Positions 19,545 through 28,729 of a stretch of 64,000 nucleotides of DNA are shown here, in pieces (positions within the stretch are counted from its first letter, which is position 1; the number at the start of each line of letters is the position of its first letter). A program made the translations under genes and the position numbers. The notes under the pieces were generated by a model. It worked only from the letters and a program-made list of their open reading frames with translations. It made no database searches and had not been told where the DNA came from. The stretch comes from Wolbachia endosymbiont of Meromenopon meropis (lineage in GTDB: Bacteria; Pseudomonadota; Alphaproteobacteria; Rickettsiales; Anaplasmataceae): NCBI GenBank assembly GCA_029784595.1, contig JAJETZ010000002.1, positions 292,000-355,999 on the forward strand. Reading direction: 5' to 3'.

Positions 19545-19580
19545 TAAAGCAAAAGAAATTTATAAAGCAAAAGAAATTTA
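19545..19580. repeat. Perfect 18-bp tandem duplication
   Basis: TAAAGCAAAAGAAATTTA occurs twice head to tail (19545-19562 and 19563-19580). The second copy ends exactly at the base before the stop codon of the minus-strand DedA-like gene (19581). Short tandem repeats that change in copy number are known from intergenic DNA of Ehrlichia ruminantium. Confidence 0.85.
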
Positions 19581-19994
19581 CTAAATAGTAATCATGAGAT
19601 ATAGTAAATGGAAGAAGTTCGATAAGATAGTCAACAAAGTAAAAACACTAAGATTTAATTTAAAGCAACCTGATAAAACTTGAATCACACTTCCAAGCAC
19701 CTGTATCCATGAAAGTATTACAACTGCACAGATCAACAGATCTTTTATGATTTTCTGTGTTTTATTTCGATTCTCTAGTTTGTGATATGATTCCCTGATA
19801 AGAATTGTTATTCTTCCTAAATACCAATTAATCACTCCGCCAAGGCTTGATCCAAGTACTCCAAAAACTAACATAAGTAGTGGATTGTAGTACGATTTGA
19901 AATATAACATTGTCTTAAACAAAAACCCTTGATATATAGGTAAGATAAGTGATGATTTTAGATTATCTGTTAACAACATAAGATAATGCTCCAT
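19581..19994 (-). CDS. DedA/YqaA-like (VTT-domain) small membrane protein
   Basis: 137-residue membrane protein with three or four hydrophobic segments. The diagnostic piece is GVLGSSLGGVINWYLGR (residues about 45-61), matching the glycine-rich reentrant motif of the DedA/VTT superfamily, nearest the short YqaA group. Proteins of this superfamily affect membrane lipid transport and polarity; a precise function is not known for this branch. It starts at ATG 19994, only 6 nt after the cysS stop, with no strong Shine-Dalgarno sequence, so translational coupling to cysS is likely. A tandem repeat begins directly after its stop codon. Confidence 0.72.
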   Translation of the reverse strand: MEHYLMLLTDNLKSSLILPIYQGFLFKTMLYFKSYYNPLLMLVFGVLGSSLGGVINWYLGRITILIRESYHKLENRNKTQKIIKDLLICAVVILSWIQVLGSVIQVLSGCFKLNLSVFTLLTILSNFFHLLYLMITI

Positions 19995-20000
19995 ATAAAT

Positions 20001-21374
20001 TTACCAAGTTGTTGTACCATCTTCATTATCAGAAATAGAGATTTTCATTTGTTTTAACTGTTCTCTTATTCTATCTGCAGTATTGTAATCTTTGTTTTGT
20101 TTTGCTGTCTTTCTTAGAAGTAATAATTCTTCTATTTGTTGATTACTCAAACAAGTAGTAAACCATTCTTGATAATTTGATTTAAGGAGACTAATAAATC
20201 TTGCACTTTTAACTAAGCTTTCAATTAATCTAAGCTTTTCATTTTTATTGTTTGTTCTACTGATTTTTGTAGCTATTTCATGCAAATCCATTAAAGCTTT
20301 AGGGATATTTAAATCATTTTTTAAAGCTTCTAAGAAATCTTTAGATATTTCTGTGCTACTATTTTCAATATCTGTTATATTTACGTTGCGTAATAAACGA
20401 TAAAATTTATTTAGAGTATTTTGTGATTCACAAATAATATCCTTTGTCCAGTCAAGTGGCTTTCTGTAGTGAGTTTTAAGTAGTGCGTAACGTATTACTT
20501 CGCCCTTTATTCCACTACGAAGGAGATCTCTTACCTTGATTACATTAAACAATGATTTACTCATCTTTTCTTTATTCACCATAAGAAAGCCATTATGTAC
20601 CCAATATTTTGCAAATACTGATCCTACAAACGCCGATTTACTCTGTGCAATTTCATTTTCATGATGAGGGAATTGTAAATCTATACCACCTCCGTGAATA
20701 TCAAAATCTTGACCAAGATAAGCGCATGATATTGCCGAACATTCTATGTGCCATCCTGGTCTTCCCTTTCCCCATGGACTACTCCAATAGCTCAAAAGTT
20801 TATAGTCAAGATCGTTTGCAGGCTTCCAAAGGACAAAATCCCCTGGATGTTTTTTATTTTTAACAATTTCAACTCTATTTCCATAATTTAATTCATAAAT
20901 TTTTTTTCCTGATAAAGCGCCGTAATCAGCGTAAGATTCTACACTGAAATATATATGTTTATTGGATTCATAGGCATGACCGGATTGTAACAAATGTTGA
21001 ATGAATCTAATGATATAATCTATATTTTCTTTTACTTTTGGTTCATGTGTTGGTTCCGCACAATTTAAGCTTTTCATGTCTTCATGAAAAGCTTTAGTGT
21101 AATAGGTACTGACGCTTTCCACACTGCTGTTCTTTTTGTTTGCAGCATTGATTATCTTATCGTCAATATCAGTTATATTGCGTACGTAGGTAACATTACC
21201 ATAACAAAATTTAAGCAGTTGAAATAGTACATCATAAATGACGACAGAACGCGCATTACCTATATGAGCCGTATCATATACAGTTGGCCCGCAAACATAC
21301 ATTCTTATGTGATTTTTATCGATTGGTATAAAAGGTTCTTTTTTTTTTGTTAGGGTATTATATAGATTAACCAT
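20001..21374 (-). CDS. cysS: Cysteinyl-tRNA synthetase
   Basis: Class I aminoacyl-tRNA synthetase that charges tRNA-Cys, whose gene is also in this window. The 457-residue protein has the nucleotide-binding HIGN (residues 37-40; HIGH variant) and KMSKS (270-274). The zinc-binding residues are Cys28 in YVCGPTVYD, Cys212 in GWHIEC, and the HHENE motif at 237-241. I start at ATG 21374. A TTG two codons upstream is less likely, and the ATG overlaps the last 8 nt of the exoD-like gene, typical of translational coupling. The DedA-like gene follows 6 nt downstream. Confidence 0.97.
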   Translation of the reverse strand: MVNLYNTLTKKKEPFIPIDKNHIRMYVCGPTVYDTAHIGNARSVVIYDVLFQLLKFCYGNVTYVRNITDIDDKIINAANKKNSSVESVSTYYTKAFHEDMKSLNCAEPTHEPKVKENIDYIIRFIQHLLQSGHAYESNKHIYFSVESYADYGALSGKKIYELNYGNRVEIVKNKKHPGDFVLWKPANDLDYKLLSYWSSPWGKGRPGWHIECSAISCAYLGQDFDIHGGGIDLQFPHHENEIAQSKSAFVGSVFAKYWVHNGFLMVNKEKMSKSLFNVIKVRDLLRSGIKGEVIRYALLKTHYRKPLDWTKDIICESQNTLNKFYRLLRNVNITDIENSSTEISKDFLEALKNDLNIPKALMDLHEIATKISRTNNKNEKLRLIESLVKSARFISLLKSNYQEWFTTCLSNQQIEELLLLRKTAKQNKDYNTADRIREQLKQMKISISDNEDGTTTW

Positions 21375-22068
21375 ATACAAAACTTTTTAAAAAGGAAAAT
21401 ACTCCAAGTATAAGTTGTGGTCCCTTAATTATTACAATAAGTGTAAGTAGTAACCCGCACAAAGATAGCAAAACTCCAAGTATAGAGAGAAGTCCATCTT
21501 TATTCATAATACCAAGCGAAATGAGAGTTGTGCCAATTGCAGGAATGAAATTAGTTAGTGGTAATGGAATAGCTATAGATAATGCGCAAAGTAACATTAT
21601 AAAGGCTAAAATTTTTTCACCTGGTCCATAAAAAATGAGAAACATTCTAGGTTTCATGAATTTTTCTATTCTTCTTAAGCTAGAAGAAGTTTTTTCTATT
21701 ACAATAGCTAACGTTGAACGTCGAAAAGACCTCTTTTCAAGCCAGCTAGGCATCCAAGGAGATTCAAATCCAAGAAGAAGTTGCATTGAAAATAGAATTA
21801 GAGGTATAGAAAATATAGTTGTATACCCAGGTGGAACAGGTATTGGCACTGACAATGGTAATGAAAAAACAACTATCAAAATACCAAAACCACGTTCACG
21901 AAAAGCGCTTTTTATGTCAAATAGTGTCACTCTATCGTCATTAATATTATTAGTATATGCAATTTCTTTTAGAAGTTCAGAAGCTAATTTTTTATTCATA
22001 GCCAGTTTTTCACTTTTTTGCACAACTATCCTTAATAACAAAACAATTCCTTTAACTATCATAATCAT
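21367..22068 (-). CDS. ExoD family membrane protein
   Basis: 233-residue membrane protein. The ExoD family pattern is clear: a RGFGILIVVFSLPLSVPIPVPPGYTTIFSIPLILFSMQLL region near residues 75-113, then SIAIPLPLTNFIPAIGTTLISLG later, where prolines sit inside hydrophobic stretches. ExoD was named for exopolysaccharide phenotypes in rhizobia; its molecular function is unknown, and this cell has no obvious exopolysaccharide genes here. ATG codons at 22068, 22062 and 21999 are all possible. The last, giving MNKKLASELL and 210 residues, best matches family length. It lies between tatA and cysS on the minus strand and overlaps the cysS start by 8 nt. Confidence 0.8.
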   Translation of the reverse strand: MIMIVKGIVLLLRIVVQKSEKLAMNKKLASELLKEIAYTNNINDDRVTLFDIKSAFRERGFGILIVVFSLPLSVPIPVPPGYTTIFSIPLILFSMQLLLGFESPWMPSWLEKRSFRRSTLAIVIEKTSSSLRRIEKFMKPRMFLIFYGPGEKILAFIMLLCALSIAIPLPLTNFIPAIGTTLISLGIMNKDGLLSILGVLLSLCGLLLTLIVIIKGPQLILGVFSFLKSFVYG

Positions 22069-22135
22069 GGTAGTATTTCAATCTATTCTTTAATAAGTTA
22101 GGGTTTATAGTTCAAGTTTTAATCAGAGATGATGA

Positions 22136-22155
22136 CACGTACTGGAAAGTACGTG
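22136..22155 (-). terminator. 8-bp hairpin between tatA and the exoD-like gene
   Basis: CACGTACT and AGTACGTG form a perfect stem with a 4-nt loop, 27 nt after the tatA stop. There is no T-run, so it may be a weak terminator, a processing site or an mRNA stabilizer rather than a full stop. Confidence 0.4.
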
Positions 22156-22182
22156 CCACGAAGAGAGTATATTATAAAGACG

Positions 22183-22350
22183 CTAACGATCTGGTTCGTT
22201 AGATGATAGTTTTTCTGAGTCTTTAAGTTCTTGTTTAAAGTTTTTAATGCCTTTTCCCAGATCGCCCATAACCTGCGGTAATCTACCTGCACCAAATAAA
22301 ACCAAGATTATTATTAAGACTAGAAATAATTGCCATGGTCCCAAACTCAT
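22183..22350 (-). CDS. tatA: Sec-independent protein translocase subunit TatA
   Basis: Pore-forming subunit of the twin-arginine export pathway, 55 residues. It begins [20 protein letters not shown], a short membrane helix. The hinge [20 protein letters not shown], with the family FG-x-x-x-LP and an amphipathic helix, follows at residues about 20-39, then a charged tail. Start ATG 22350 has an excellent GGAGGTG ribosome-binding site 5 nt upstream, the best in the window. No tatB or tatC is nearby; Tat genes are commonly scattered in Rickettsiales. A hairpin separates it from the exoD-like gene. Confidence 0.96.
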   Translation of the reverse strand: MSLGPWQLFLVLIIILVLFGAGRLPQVMGDLGKGIKNFKQELKDSEKLSSNEPDR

Positions 22351-23501
22351 TTGCACCTCCATTTAAAATGTCAGCCTTCAAAAATTGAAACTCGATTAAC
22401 TCGAGTAACAACGCGAATTATATCACCTTATTCTGCAATAGATCAAAAATTTTTAATGTTTGAATTTAAATTATATTTAATAATAAGACTGAGATTATTT
22501 TTTTTTTGCAGTAAAATATTACTATCAAATAAAAAGCTAATTACTAATTGCAAAAAAAAATAGAAAAAATACAGAGAAGAATTAATTAAAAAATTTACTA
22601 AAATATTATATTTAGCACTAAAGTGTAGTTTATTACTAAAAATTCCTGATTAGATTTTTATCGTTTTTATTACTTAAATATTTTATTATTTAAATAAATT
22701 TGCAATTTTAATACTTTTTACGAATGAAATTAAATCATCTCCTATTGATAAATGACAATAGGAACATCTTTATTTACTTCTAAAAAACTGATTAAATGAC
22801 ATTTAACGTGTAATTCTAGACACTAATACAAATAAGATTTAGGATAGAAACTTTATTCATTAATCAAAGAGGTAATTCAGTATTGTAATGATGTGTATTA
22901 TACAAGTCCTGTTATTGCAATAATTATTATTACTTTCTAAGTAATGATATTATAATTACATATATTTTTATATATCTGAAATAGACTCACAATTTTTGTT
23001 GTAGAAATACAGTTTTATTTGTAAGTTATTTTCTACGAAAGTTAAAATTATATTTTCTGCACGCTATTTACCGCGTGAATTGTTGCTGAATAATTCAGAT
23101 ATTAAATTAAAGAATAAATTCACATATACATTATTATGCATATTGATAAATAGTTTACTAACCAAAATTATTATTTATTTAAAGGTAATGCAAAATTCTT
23201 GATCTTTCTTTATGATTAATTTTAAATTATTAATTTAATATAATATAAGTATTATGATATGAAGTGTTGAGATTGTTTTCTATTAATCTTGTAATGTTTA
23301 TGTGGTTTAAATCAAGATTGTTTACATTGTCACAATTGACTTCGGTGTTATTGAACAGTAACGATTCAAACTATTGAATTAAATATCAACTTTACTCTAA
23401 AAGTATATATAAATGTTTTTATTATATATTTCTAATATAGAAAATTAGAAAAGTAAGAGATTTTTGCTATGATTTTATATAGATTTTATAGAGAAACACT
23501 T
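22351..23501. other. 1.15-kb gene-free region
   Basis: No gene is supported on either strand. One small stem, CACGC/GCGTG near 23059-23076, is visible without a T-run. The promoters of tatA (minus strand, left end) and tRNA-Arg (plus strand, right end) must lie here, but I could not define them with confidence. Confidence 0.6.
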
Positions 23502-23575
23502 GGGACTATAGCTCAGTAGGATAGAGCGTTGGATTCCTAATCCGAAGGCCGTGCGTTCGAATCGCACTAGTCCCA
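23502..23575 (+). tRNA. tRNA-Arg (CCU anticodon)
   Basis: A full cloverleaf: acceptor GGGACTA pairs with TAGTCCC, the D-arm lies in GCTCAGTAGGATAGAGC, and the anticodon loop is TTCCTAA with anticodon CCT. The T-arm is GTGCG TTCGAAT CGCAC, and the discriminator base is A73. CCA is not encoded. It reads rare AGG codons. It stands alone on the plus strand. Confidence 0.97.
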
Positions 23576-24524
23576 TGCTTGTATTCCGTGTTGTAATTGT
23601 AAAATAAAAAATCGTGAAAATATATAACAATAACAGGCTTTTCATATTTAAATATCAATTAATATACCAAAGCTCGTGTAGTTTATATTTATATATTTTA
23701 AAGCAAAGAGTGAGCAAAAAAAACTTTTTATAGTTCATTGGCAACAACTTTTTTACTCAGAATACTTTTCAAACACGAAAATGAATTAAGCCTATTTGTA
23801 CGACTTAACAAGACGAATACGCAAAAATATTGAAGTTTCTATAGCGCTACATAATTATAGGTTATTTTAACGCTAAATACTAACATATTTACTAAATTAA
23901 GTAAAAACAAAAGAAGCCACAAATAGTTAGCTGTTCATTATTTGTCTTTTAGATTAAGATGTTCCATCTATTTTTCTATTAAAGATAAATTCTTGGATAC
24001 TGTATATCAGGTTTCTGATTAGCAATCCATTATAAATTGATTGCAAATTTAAGTGACGCACAAGTTTTACGATAAATATTATTTCATATTGCATAGTAAT
24101 TTATATGTGTGCAAAGAAATATATCAGAATTTTAATTCTGATAACAGGAGATAGATAGACCCTAATCTATCGTTATTCAACGAGAACGCAAAAGTTGGCT
24201 AAAATTGTATTTTTTAAAGCAAAACACATAGATTTAGAGTAAAACACATAGATGAATGAGTCAGAAAAAATGCTGTAAAAGTTAAACATTAATAATACTA
24301 TTGTCCAGTAAACAAAAAAACCTGCCATAGTGATTTTTTTGTTCGCAAATATTTCATATAAATTATATTGTATTTTTATTTATTTCAACCTTATAAAATA
24401 AAAAATCGAAGTTAATTAAAAATATTAATAGAGAAAATGAAAATTTTTAATTTTTTAAGTAGTCTCTCTCTAATTTCTATGTTATTTTCGTTACATAGTT
24501 TGAGAGGTGTATACAAAAAGTATT
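23576..24524. other. Gene-free region with a short direct repeat
   Basis: No gene is supported. The only pattern is a 13-bp direct repeat, AAAACACATAGAT, at 24221-24233 and 24241-24253 (20-nt period). The right part is the 3' flank of the minus-strand gene of unknown function. Confidence 0.6.
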
Positions 24525-25409
24525 TTAGTGGAATTTAATAAGTTTATCTATAGTTTTAGTGATTATTTTTGGAGTATCCGGAGAAACCCTTGAACTAAGC
24601 CTATTTAACTGTTCTATAACAAATTTACTATTTTCATTTACTATAAAATTACATAATATGTTTTCTATGCCTTTGGTGATGTTTTCATATCTTTTCAAAG
24701 GGTGATCGCATGGATATCTGTTGATAGATTTGATGCTAGAGTATTCAATAAAAACTCTATCTTTAAAGGCGAGTTGTATTAATTTTTCTTTGAGTTTTGT
24801 TTTCTCCTCTTGAGCTAGAAGACTCGATTTTATTAACGATCTTACAACTGAATTTATAACTTGATGCATTTTAGAATGCGCTACAACATTAATAGTATTT
24901 TTTTTCAGAATACAAGTGTAAATACTTTTCTCACTTTTTAGCAATTCTATGAACATTTTACTATTTTGAGAACTTAATTCTAAATTCTTTTCACTCATGG
25001 GGGTTATTATGAAGATATTTTTATTTACTCTAATGTTGTACTGTGGATATCCATCAAAAAGAGAAAATGCTATATTCTTGGATTCAGATGCGTTATTGTA
25101 TGCAGAAAAGAGAGTCTGTGCTACAATACTGCTTGTTACTTTCATTCCATGTCTACTTAAGTGATGTAATATATTTTCAACATCAAGGTATGTGAAGCCT
25201 GAACTTTTTAGTAAATTGACCACTTCCGCGCCATTATGTTGCTCGTATTCTATTCTTACTTCTTCTGTAAAAAGAGTTTTTGCTGCTATATGCTTATCAA
25301 GTACTGTGAAAATTTTGATAAAATTCTCTAAATCTCGCTTGTTAACTAACTTAATGATCATTAAATTTCTGCTAATAATTGAAATGCTTTGTGTCATCTT
25401 TTTACTCAC
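24525..25409 (-). CDS. Protein of unknown function, 294 residues
   Basis: I do not recognise this protein. It has 294 residues, no signal peptide and no membrane span. It is rich in Ser, Asn, Lys and Ile and looks mostly alpha-helical, with leucine/isoleucine heptad-like stretches such as NLLKSSGFTYLDVENILHHLSRHG near residues 64-87 and a basic C-terminal half. The start could be GTG 25409 or ATG 25397; neither has a clear ribosome-binding site. It stands alone, with a gap on the left and a glutaredoxin gene 110 nt to the right on the same strand. It may be a lineage-specific protein, and a secreted effector is possible but unsupported. Codon use is AT-rich like its neighbours. Confidence 0.65.
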   Translation of the reverse strand: MSKKMTQSISIISRNLMIIKLVNKRDLENFIKIFTVLDKHIAAKTLFTEEVRIEYEQHNGAEVVNLLKSSGFTYLDVENILHHLSRHGMKVTSSIVAQTLFSAYNNASESKNIAFSLFDGYPQYNIRVNKNIFIITPMSEKNLELSSQNSKMFIELLKSEKSIYTCILKKNTINVVAHSKMHQVINSVVRSLIKSSLLAQEEKTKLKEKLIQLAFKDRVFIEYSSIKSINRYPCDHPLKRYENITKGIENILCNFIVNENSKFVIEQLNRLSSRVSPDTPKIITKTIDKLIKFH

Positions 25410-25519
25410 TAAAAACTAACTAAATGAATTGTATTTTTAATCCATTAAAATTTGCTTAAATGAGTACATAGAGAGCTACTCTACCATGTATTATACACGA
25501 GTGCAAAAATTAAAAAAAA

Positions 25520-25897
25520 TCACATAAAATCATCGTTTGATATTACATATTCATGTTCATTGTTGCTGTTTGAGTGCGTTGTTAAATCAGCTTTATAATA
25601 ATTATTATTCAATATATCATCTAATCTTCCTTGCTCCTCAAGATCCATTAATTTATCACATCCAGCAATGTGATATGAGTAATTGCCATTCTTATCAACA
25701 AAAAAAATCTGTGGAACCGTTTTAACATTATATTTTGATTTTATTTCACTAAATAAATCCGAATTTTTAATTACATCAATCTCCTCATATTTTACACCTT
25801 TTTCGTCTAGTAATTCCTTTGCTTTTTTGCAAAAAGGACAGTATTGTTTTACGTATATTATAACTTTTTCTTTAAAATTTTCTTTAAAATTTTTCAC
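25520..25897 (-). CDS. grxC: Dithiol glutaredoxin with a C-terminal extension
   Basis: Thiol-disulfide oxidoreductase of 125 residues. The active site CPFC is at residues 20-23, the cis-proline motif VKTVPQIFF near 57-65, and a glutathione-binding GCDKL near 79-83, all as in Grx3-type glutaredoxins. Ordinary GrxC proteins end about 85-95 residues in. Here a polar Asn/Ser/Asp-rich tail of about 30 residues follows. The start is GTG 25897, fixed by an AAGGAG ribosome-binding site 6 nt upstream. It is divergent from ribF, with 65 nt between the starts. Confidence 0.9.
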   Translation of the reverse strand: MKNFKENFKEKVIIYVKQYCPFCKKAKELLDEKGVKYEEIDVIKNSDLFSEIKSKYNVKTVPQIFFVDKNGNYSYHIAGCDKLMDLEEQGRLDDILNNNYYKADLTTHSNSNNEHEYVISNDDFM

Positions 25898-25962
25898 AAT
25901 TTATCTCCTTCAGTTCAATGAAAATGATTATTATATAAGAAATATGTAATATATCAAATTAT

Positions 25963-26895
25963 ATGAAAATTATTTATAATAATGAGCGAGGTATAAAGAC
26001 TAATGTAGTATTAACTTTCGGAAATTTTGATGGCGTTCATTTAGGACACCAGCTTGTAATTTCTACTCTTAAGAGAGTGGCGCAAAAAAAAAGATTACCT
26101 TCCGCAATTTTAACTTTTGAGCCTTATCCATCAGCAATTTTGTTTGGTAGAAACAACTTTAGGTTGATAAATCAAGAACAAAAAAAGGAGCTAATTAGTA
26201 GCTATGGTATAGATTATTTATATATTATCAATTTCAATGAGAGATTTTCTCAAATCAGTTGTAATAATTTCATTAGTAAAGTTTTGATAGATATATATAG
26301 AGTTAAGCATATAGTTATTGGAGAAAATTGTACTTTTGGTCACAAACGATTGGGTAATGTGTCAACTTTAAGAAAACATTCAGAAATGTACGGATATTCT
26401 CTAACTGAACTAAAACCATTGATAATTAATGATGAAATTTGCTCTTCTTCTTTAATTAGAGAGTATTTACATAAAGGAGAAATGCAAGTTGTTAACAAAT
26501 TACTTGGTAGGCCTTATCAAATATCCGGTATTGTAACAAAAGGTGTATGTAGAGGTAGAAAGATAGGATTTCCAACTATAAATATTCCGATAGAAGATTA
26601 CATGATAAAGCCTAAATTTGGTACTTATTGCGCTAAGATAGCGTTTTCAGACAAAAATCTGAGTTGGCTATATGGAGTAGTTAATATTGGTATAAGACCC
26701 ACGTTTAAAGACTTAAAAAAACCTATAGTAGAAATGTACATATTTGATTTCAATCAAGATGTATACGAGTATAAAGTCAATATACAACTTTTAAAATTTA
26801 TCAGATCGGAGAAAAGATTTCATAATGTTGACGAATTAACAAAACAGATAAACAGTGATATACTTGAGGCCTATCAGTTGAGGACGATTTTATGA
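25963..26895 (+). CDS. ribF: Bifunctional riboflavin kinase/FAD synthetase
   Basis: Converts riboflavin to FMN and FAD. The 310-residue protein has an N-terminal nucleotidyltransferase domain with the GNFDGVHLGHQ motif near residues 21-31 and ISSSLIREYL-like SSSLIREYLHKG near 164-175. The C-terminal riboflavin kinase domain has GVCRGRKIGFPTINI and PKFGTYCAKI. It starts at ATG 25963. Its TGA stop overlaps the lspA start as ATGA, so it is the first gene of a tight ribF-lspA-M16-M16 run. Confidence 0.96.
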   Translation: MKIIYNNERGIKTNVVLTFGNFDGVHLGHQLVISTLKRVAQKKRLPSAILTFEPYPSAILFGRNNFRLINQEQKKELISSYGIDYLYIINFNERFSQISCNNFISKVLIDIYRVKHIVIGENCTFGHKRLGNVSTLRKHSEMYGYSLTELKPLIINDEICSSSLIREYLHKGEMQVVNKLLGRPYQISGIVTKGVCRGRKIGFPTINIPIEDYMIKPKFGTYCAKIAFSDKNLSWLYGVVNIGIRPTFKDLKKPIVEMYIFDFNQDVYEYKVNIQLLKFIRSEKRFHNVDELTKQINSDILEAYQLRTIL

Positions 26896-27368
26896 AAATA
26901 CTATGTTTGATTATCATACTCGTCATAATATTTACTGATCAGATGAGTAAATTGTATATTAATTCTTTAATTGATGATGGGGGGGCAATAGAGATTGCCA
27001 GCTTTGTAAAGTTGGTTGAAGTATGGAATTCAGGAATTAGTTTTGGAATTTTTAGCAATCTACCATATAGTGATCTTTTTTTTTCAACGTTTTCAACGTT
27101 GATAGTTAGCGTGCTTGCATATTTGATATACAAGTCTACCGATAAATTAACTTGTTTTGGTTTTTCTATGATGATTGGTGGAGCGATCGGTAACATAGTT
27201 GATAGGATCTATTGGGGAGCTGTTTATGATTTTATATATTTTCATATTGGAGGTTGGCACTGGCCAGCATTCAATTTAGCAGATATATATATAGCTTGCG
27301 GGATGTTTATATTATTGTATAAGTGGTACGTTTATGATAGATTTGTTGTTAAAAAAAATAAAGAGTAA
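26892..27368 (+). CDS. lspA: Lipoprotein signal peptidase (signal peptidase II)
   Basis: Inner-membrane aspartyl protease that cleaves prolipoprotein signal peptides. It has 158 residues and four membrane helices. Motifs in order are FTDQMSKLYI (about 14-23), VWNSGISFGIF (44-54), GGAIGNIVDRI (96-106), catalytic Asp113 in VYDF, and Asp131 in FNLAD. The start ATG overlaps the ribF stop by 4 nt. A run of seven G residues at 26979-26985 falls in codons 30-32, a possible slippage site. The next gene starts 30 nt after the stop. Confidence 0.96.
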   Translation: MKILCLIIILVIIFTDQMSKLYINSLIDDGGAIEIASFVKLVEVWNSGISFGIFSNLPYSDLFFSTFSTLIVSVLAYLIYKSTDKLTCFGFSMMIGGAIGNIVDRIYWGAVYDFIYFHIGGWHWPAFNLADIYIACGMFILLYKWYVYDRFVVKKNKE

Positions 27369-27398
27369 GGTTTTTGTTTGAATTTGCAGGTAAAGACA

Positions 27399-28727
27399 AT
27401 GTTTTATAAAATTCTTAGTCTTTTTATATTACTCTTGTTGTCATGTATTCGTTCATACCCTCTAAGAGCTGCAAATAATGTAGAAAATAATATAATGCAT
27501 GCTGAACTCAGCAATGGATTAAATATATATGTTATACCCAACCATCGAACACAAGCAGTTTTTCATGCAATCATATACAAGGTTGGTGGAATGGATGATC
27601 CAATTGGTAAGACAGGATTAGCTCACTATTTTGAACATTTAATGTTTGAAATTACAGGAAAGTTTAAAAATATAGAATCTACTATGAGCTCTATTGGAGC
27701 GCAGTTTAACGCATTTACAACTAGAGAATATACATGTTATTATGAATTAGTTCTTAAGGATGATTTATCATTAGTAATGGATGCTGAAGCAGACAGGATG
27801 AGAGATTTTAATGTTGCTCAAGATAAAGCAGAAAGAGAAAAAAATATTGTTCTAGAAGAAAGGAAAATGAGATTTGACAATAATCCTCACAATTTGTTAC
27901 TGGAGGAAATGAATAGTGTATTTTATCATACTGGTTATGGTAGATCTGTTATTGGATGGGAGAGTGATATTAAAACCTACAATCAGGATGATATAGTAAG
28001 GTTTCATGATAATTATTATCATCCAGGTAATTCAATATTGCTTATTGTTGGTGATGTAGAGTTTGATGAAGTAATGAAATTAATAGAAAAAAAATATGGC
28101 AAAATTAAGGCTAGACCTACAATTAGACATTATCCAAATCAAAATCCTGTACATGATGTAGATGTATCTGTAACATTAAAAAATGCTGAAATAAAGGAGC
28201 CAGTTTTATATTTTCGTTATCGTGTTCCTTTGTTCAAAAATATTAATGAAATCTATGCTGTTAATTTAGCTGTTGAAGCATTAGGAAGTGGTAAATCTAG
28301 TAAATTATATAGAGATTTAGTTTTAAATAGAAATGTAGCAGTGTCAGTATCTGCTTATTATGATAGTTTAACTTTTAGTGATGGTTACATTGACATAGAA
28401 GTAATTCCAAAAAGTGGAATAAAATTGGACATTGTTGAAAAAGAACTTGATGATTCTATCAAAAATTTTATTTTTGAAGGGGTAAATGATGAAGAATTAC
28501 AAAGAGCTAAGTTTAAGTGCAAAGCAACACATTTTGATACCCTATCTGACTTAACTAATATAGCAATGTTTTATATACCACGCTTGGCACTTGATGTTCC
28601 ACTTGATGAAATAGATATCTCATATAGTAAAATAAATAGCGTTAATTTAGAAAGTGTAAACGATAAAATTCGTACAATTTTTTCTGCCAACAGATTAGTT
28701 GGTCGCTTGCTACCAATAAGGAGGTAA
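27399..28727 (+). CDS. M16 family zinc metallopeptidase, active-site subunit
   Basis: Exported peptidase of 442 residues related to PqqL and to the beta subunit of mitochondrial processing peptidase. The inverted zinc motif HYFEH (H76-x-x-E79-H80) is intact, followed by a conserved LVLKDDLSLVMDAEADRM region. The N-terminus MFYKILSLFILLLLSCIRS is a signal peptide, and LLSC could act as a lipobox, so a lipoprotein is possible. I start at ATG 27399, preceded by AGG; an upstream TTG at 27378 spoils the signal peptide. The second M16 gene starts 3 nt after the stop, a typical active/inactive pair. Confidence 0.93.
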   Translation: MFYKILSLFILLLLSCIRSYPLRAANNVENNIMHAELSNGLNIYVIPNHRTQAVFHAIIYKVGGMDDPIGKTGLAHYFEHLMFEITGKFKNIESTMSSIGAQFNAFTTREYTCYYELVLKDDLSLVMDAEADRMRDFNVAQDKAEREKNIVLEERKMRFDNNPHNLLLEEMNSVFYHTGYGRSVIGWESDIKTYNQDDIVRFHDNYYHPGNSILLIVGDVEFDEVMKLIEKKYGKIKARPTIRHYPNQNPVHDVDVSVTLKNAEIKEPVLYFRYRVPLFKNINEIYAVNLAVEALGSGKSSKLYRDLVLNRNVAVSVSAYYDSLTFSDGYIDIEVIPKSGIKLDIVEKELDDSIKNFIFEGVNDEELQRAKFKCKATHFDTLSDLTNIAMFYIPRLALDVPLDEIDISYSKINSVNLESVNDKIRTIFSANRLVGRLLPIRR

Positions 28728-28729
28728 TT

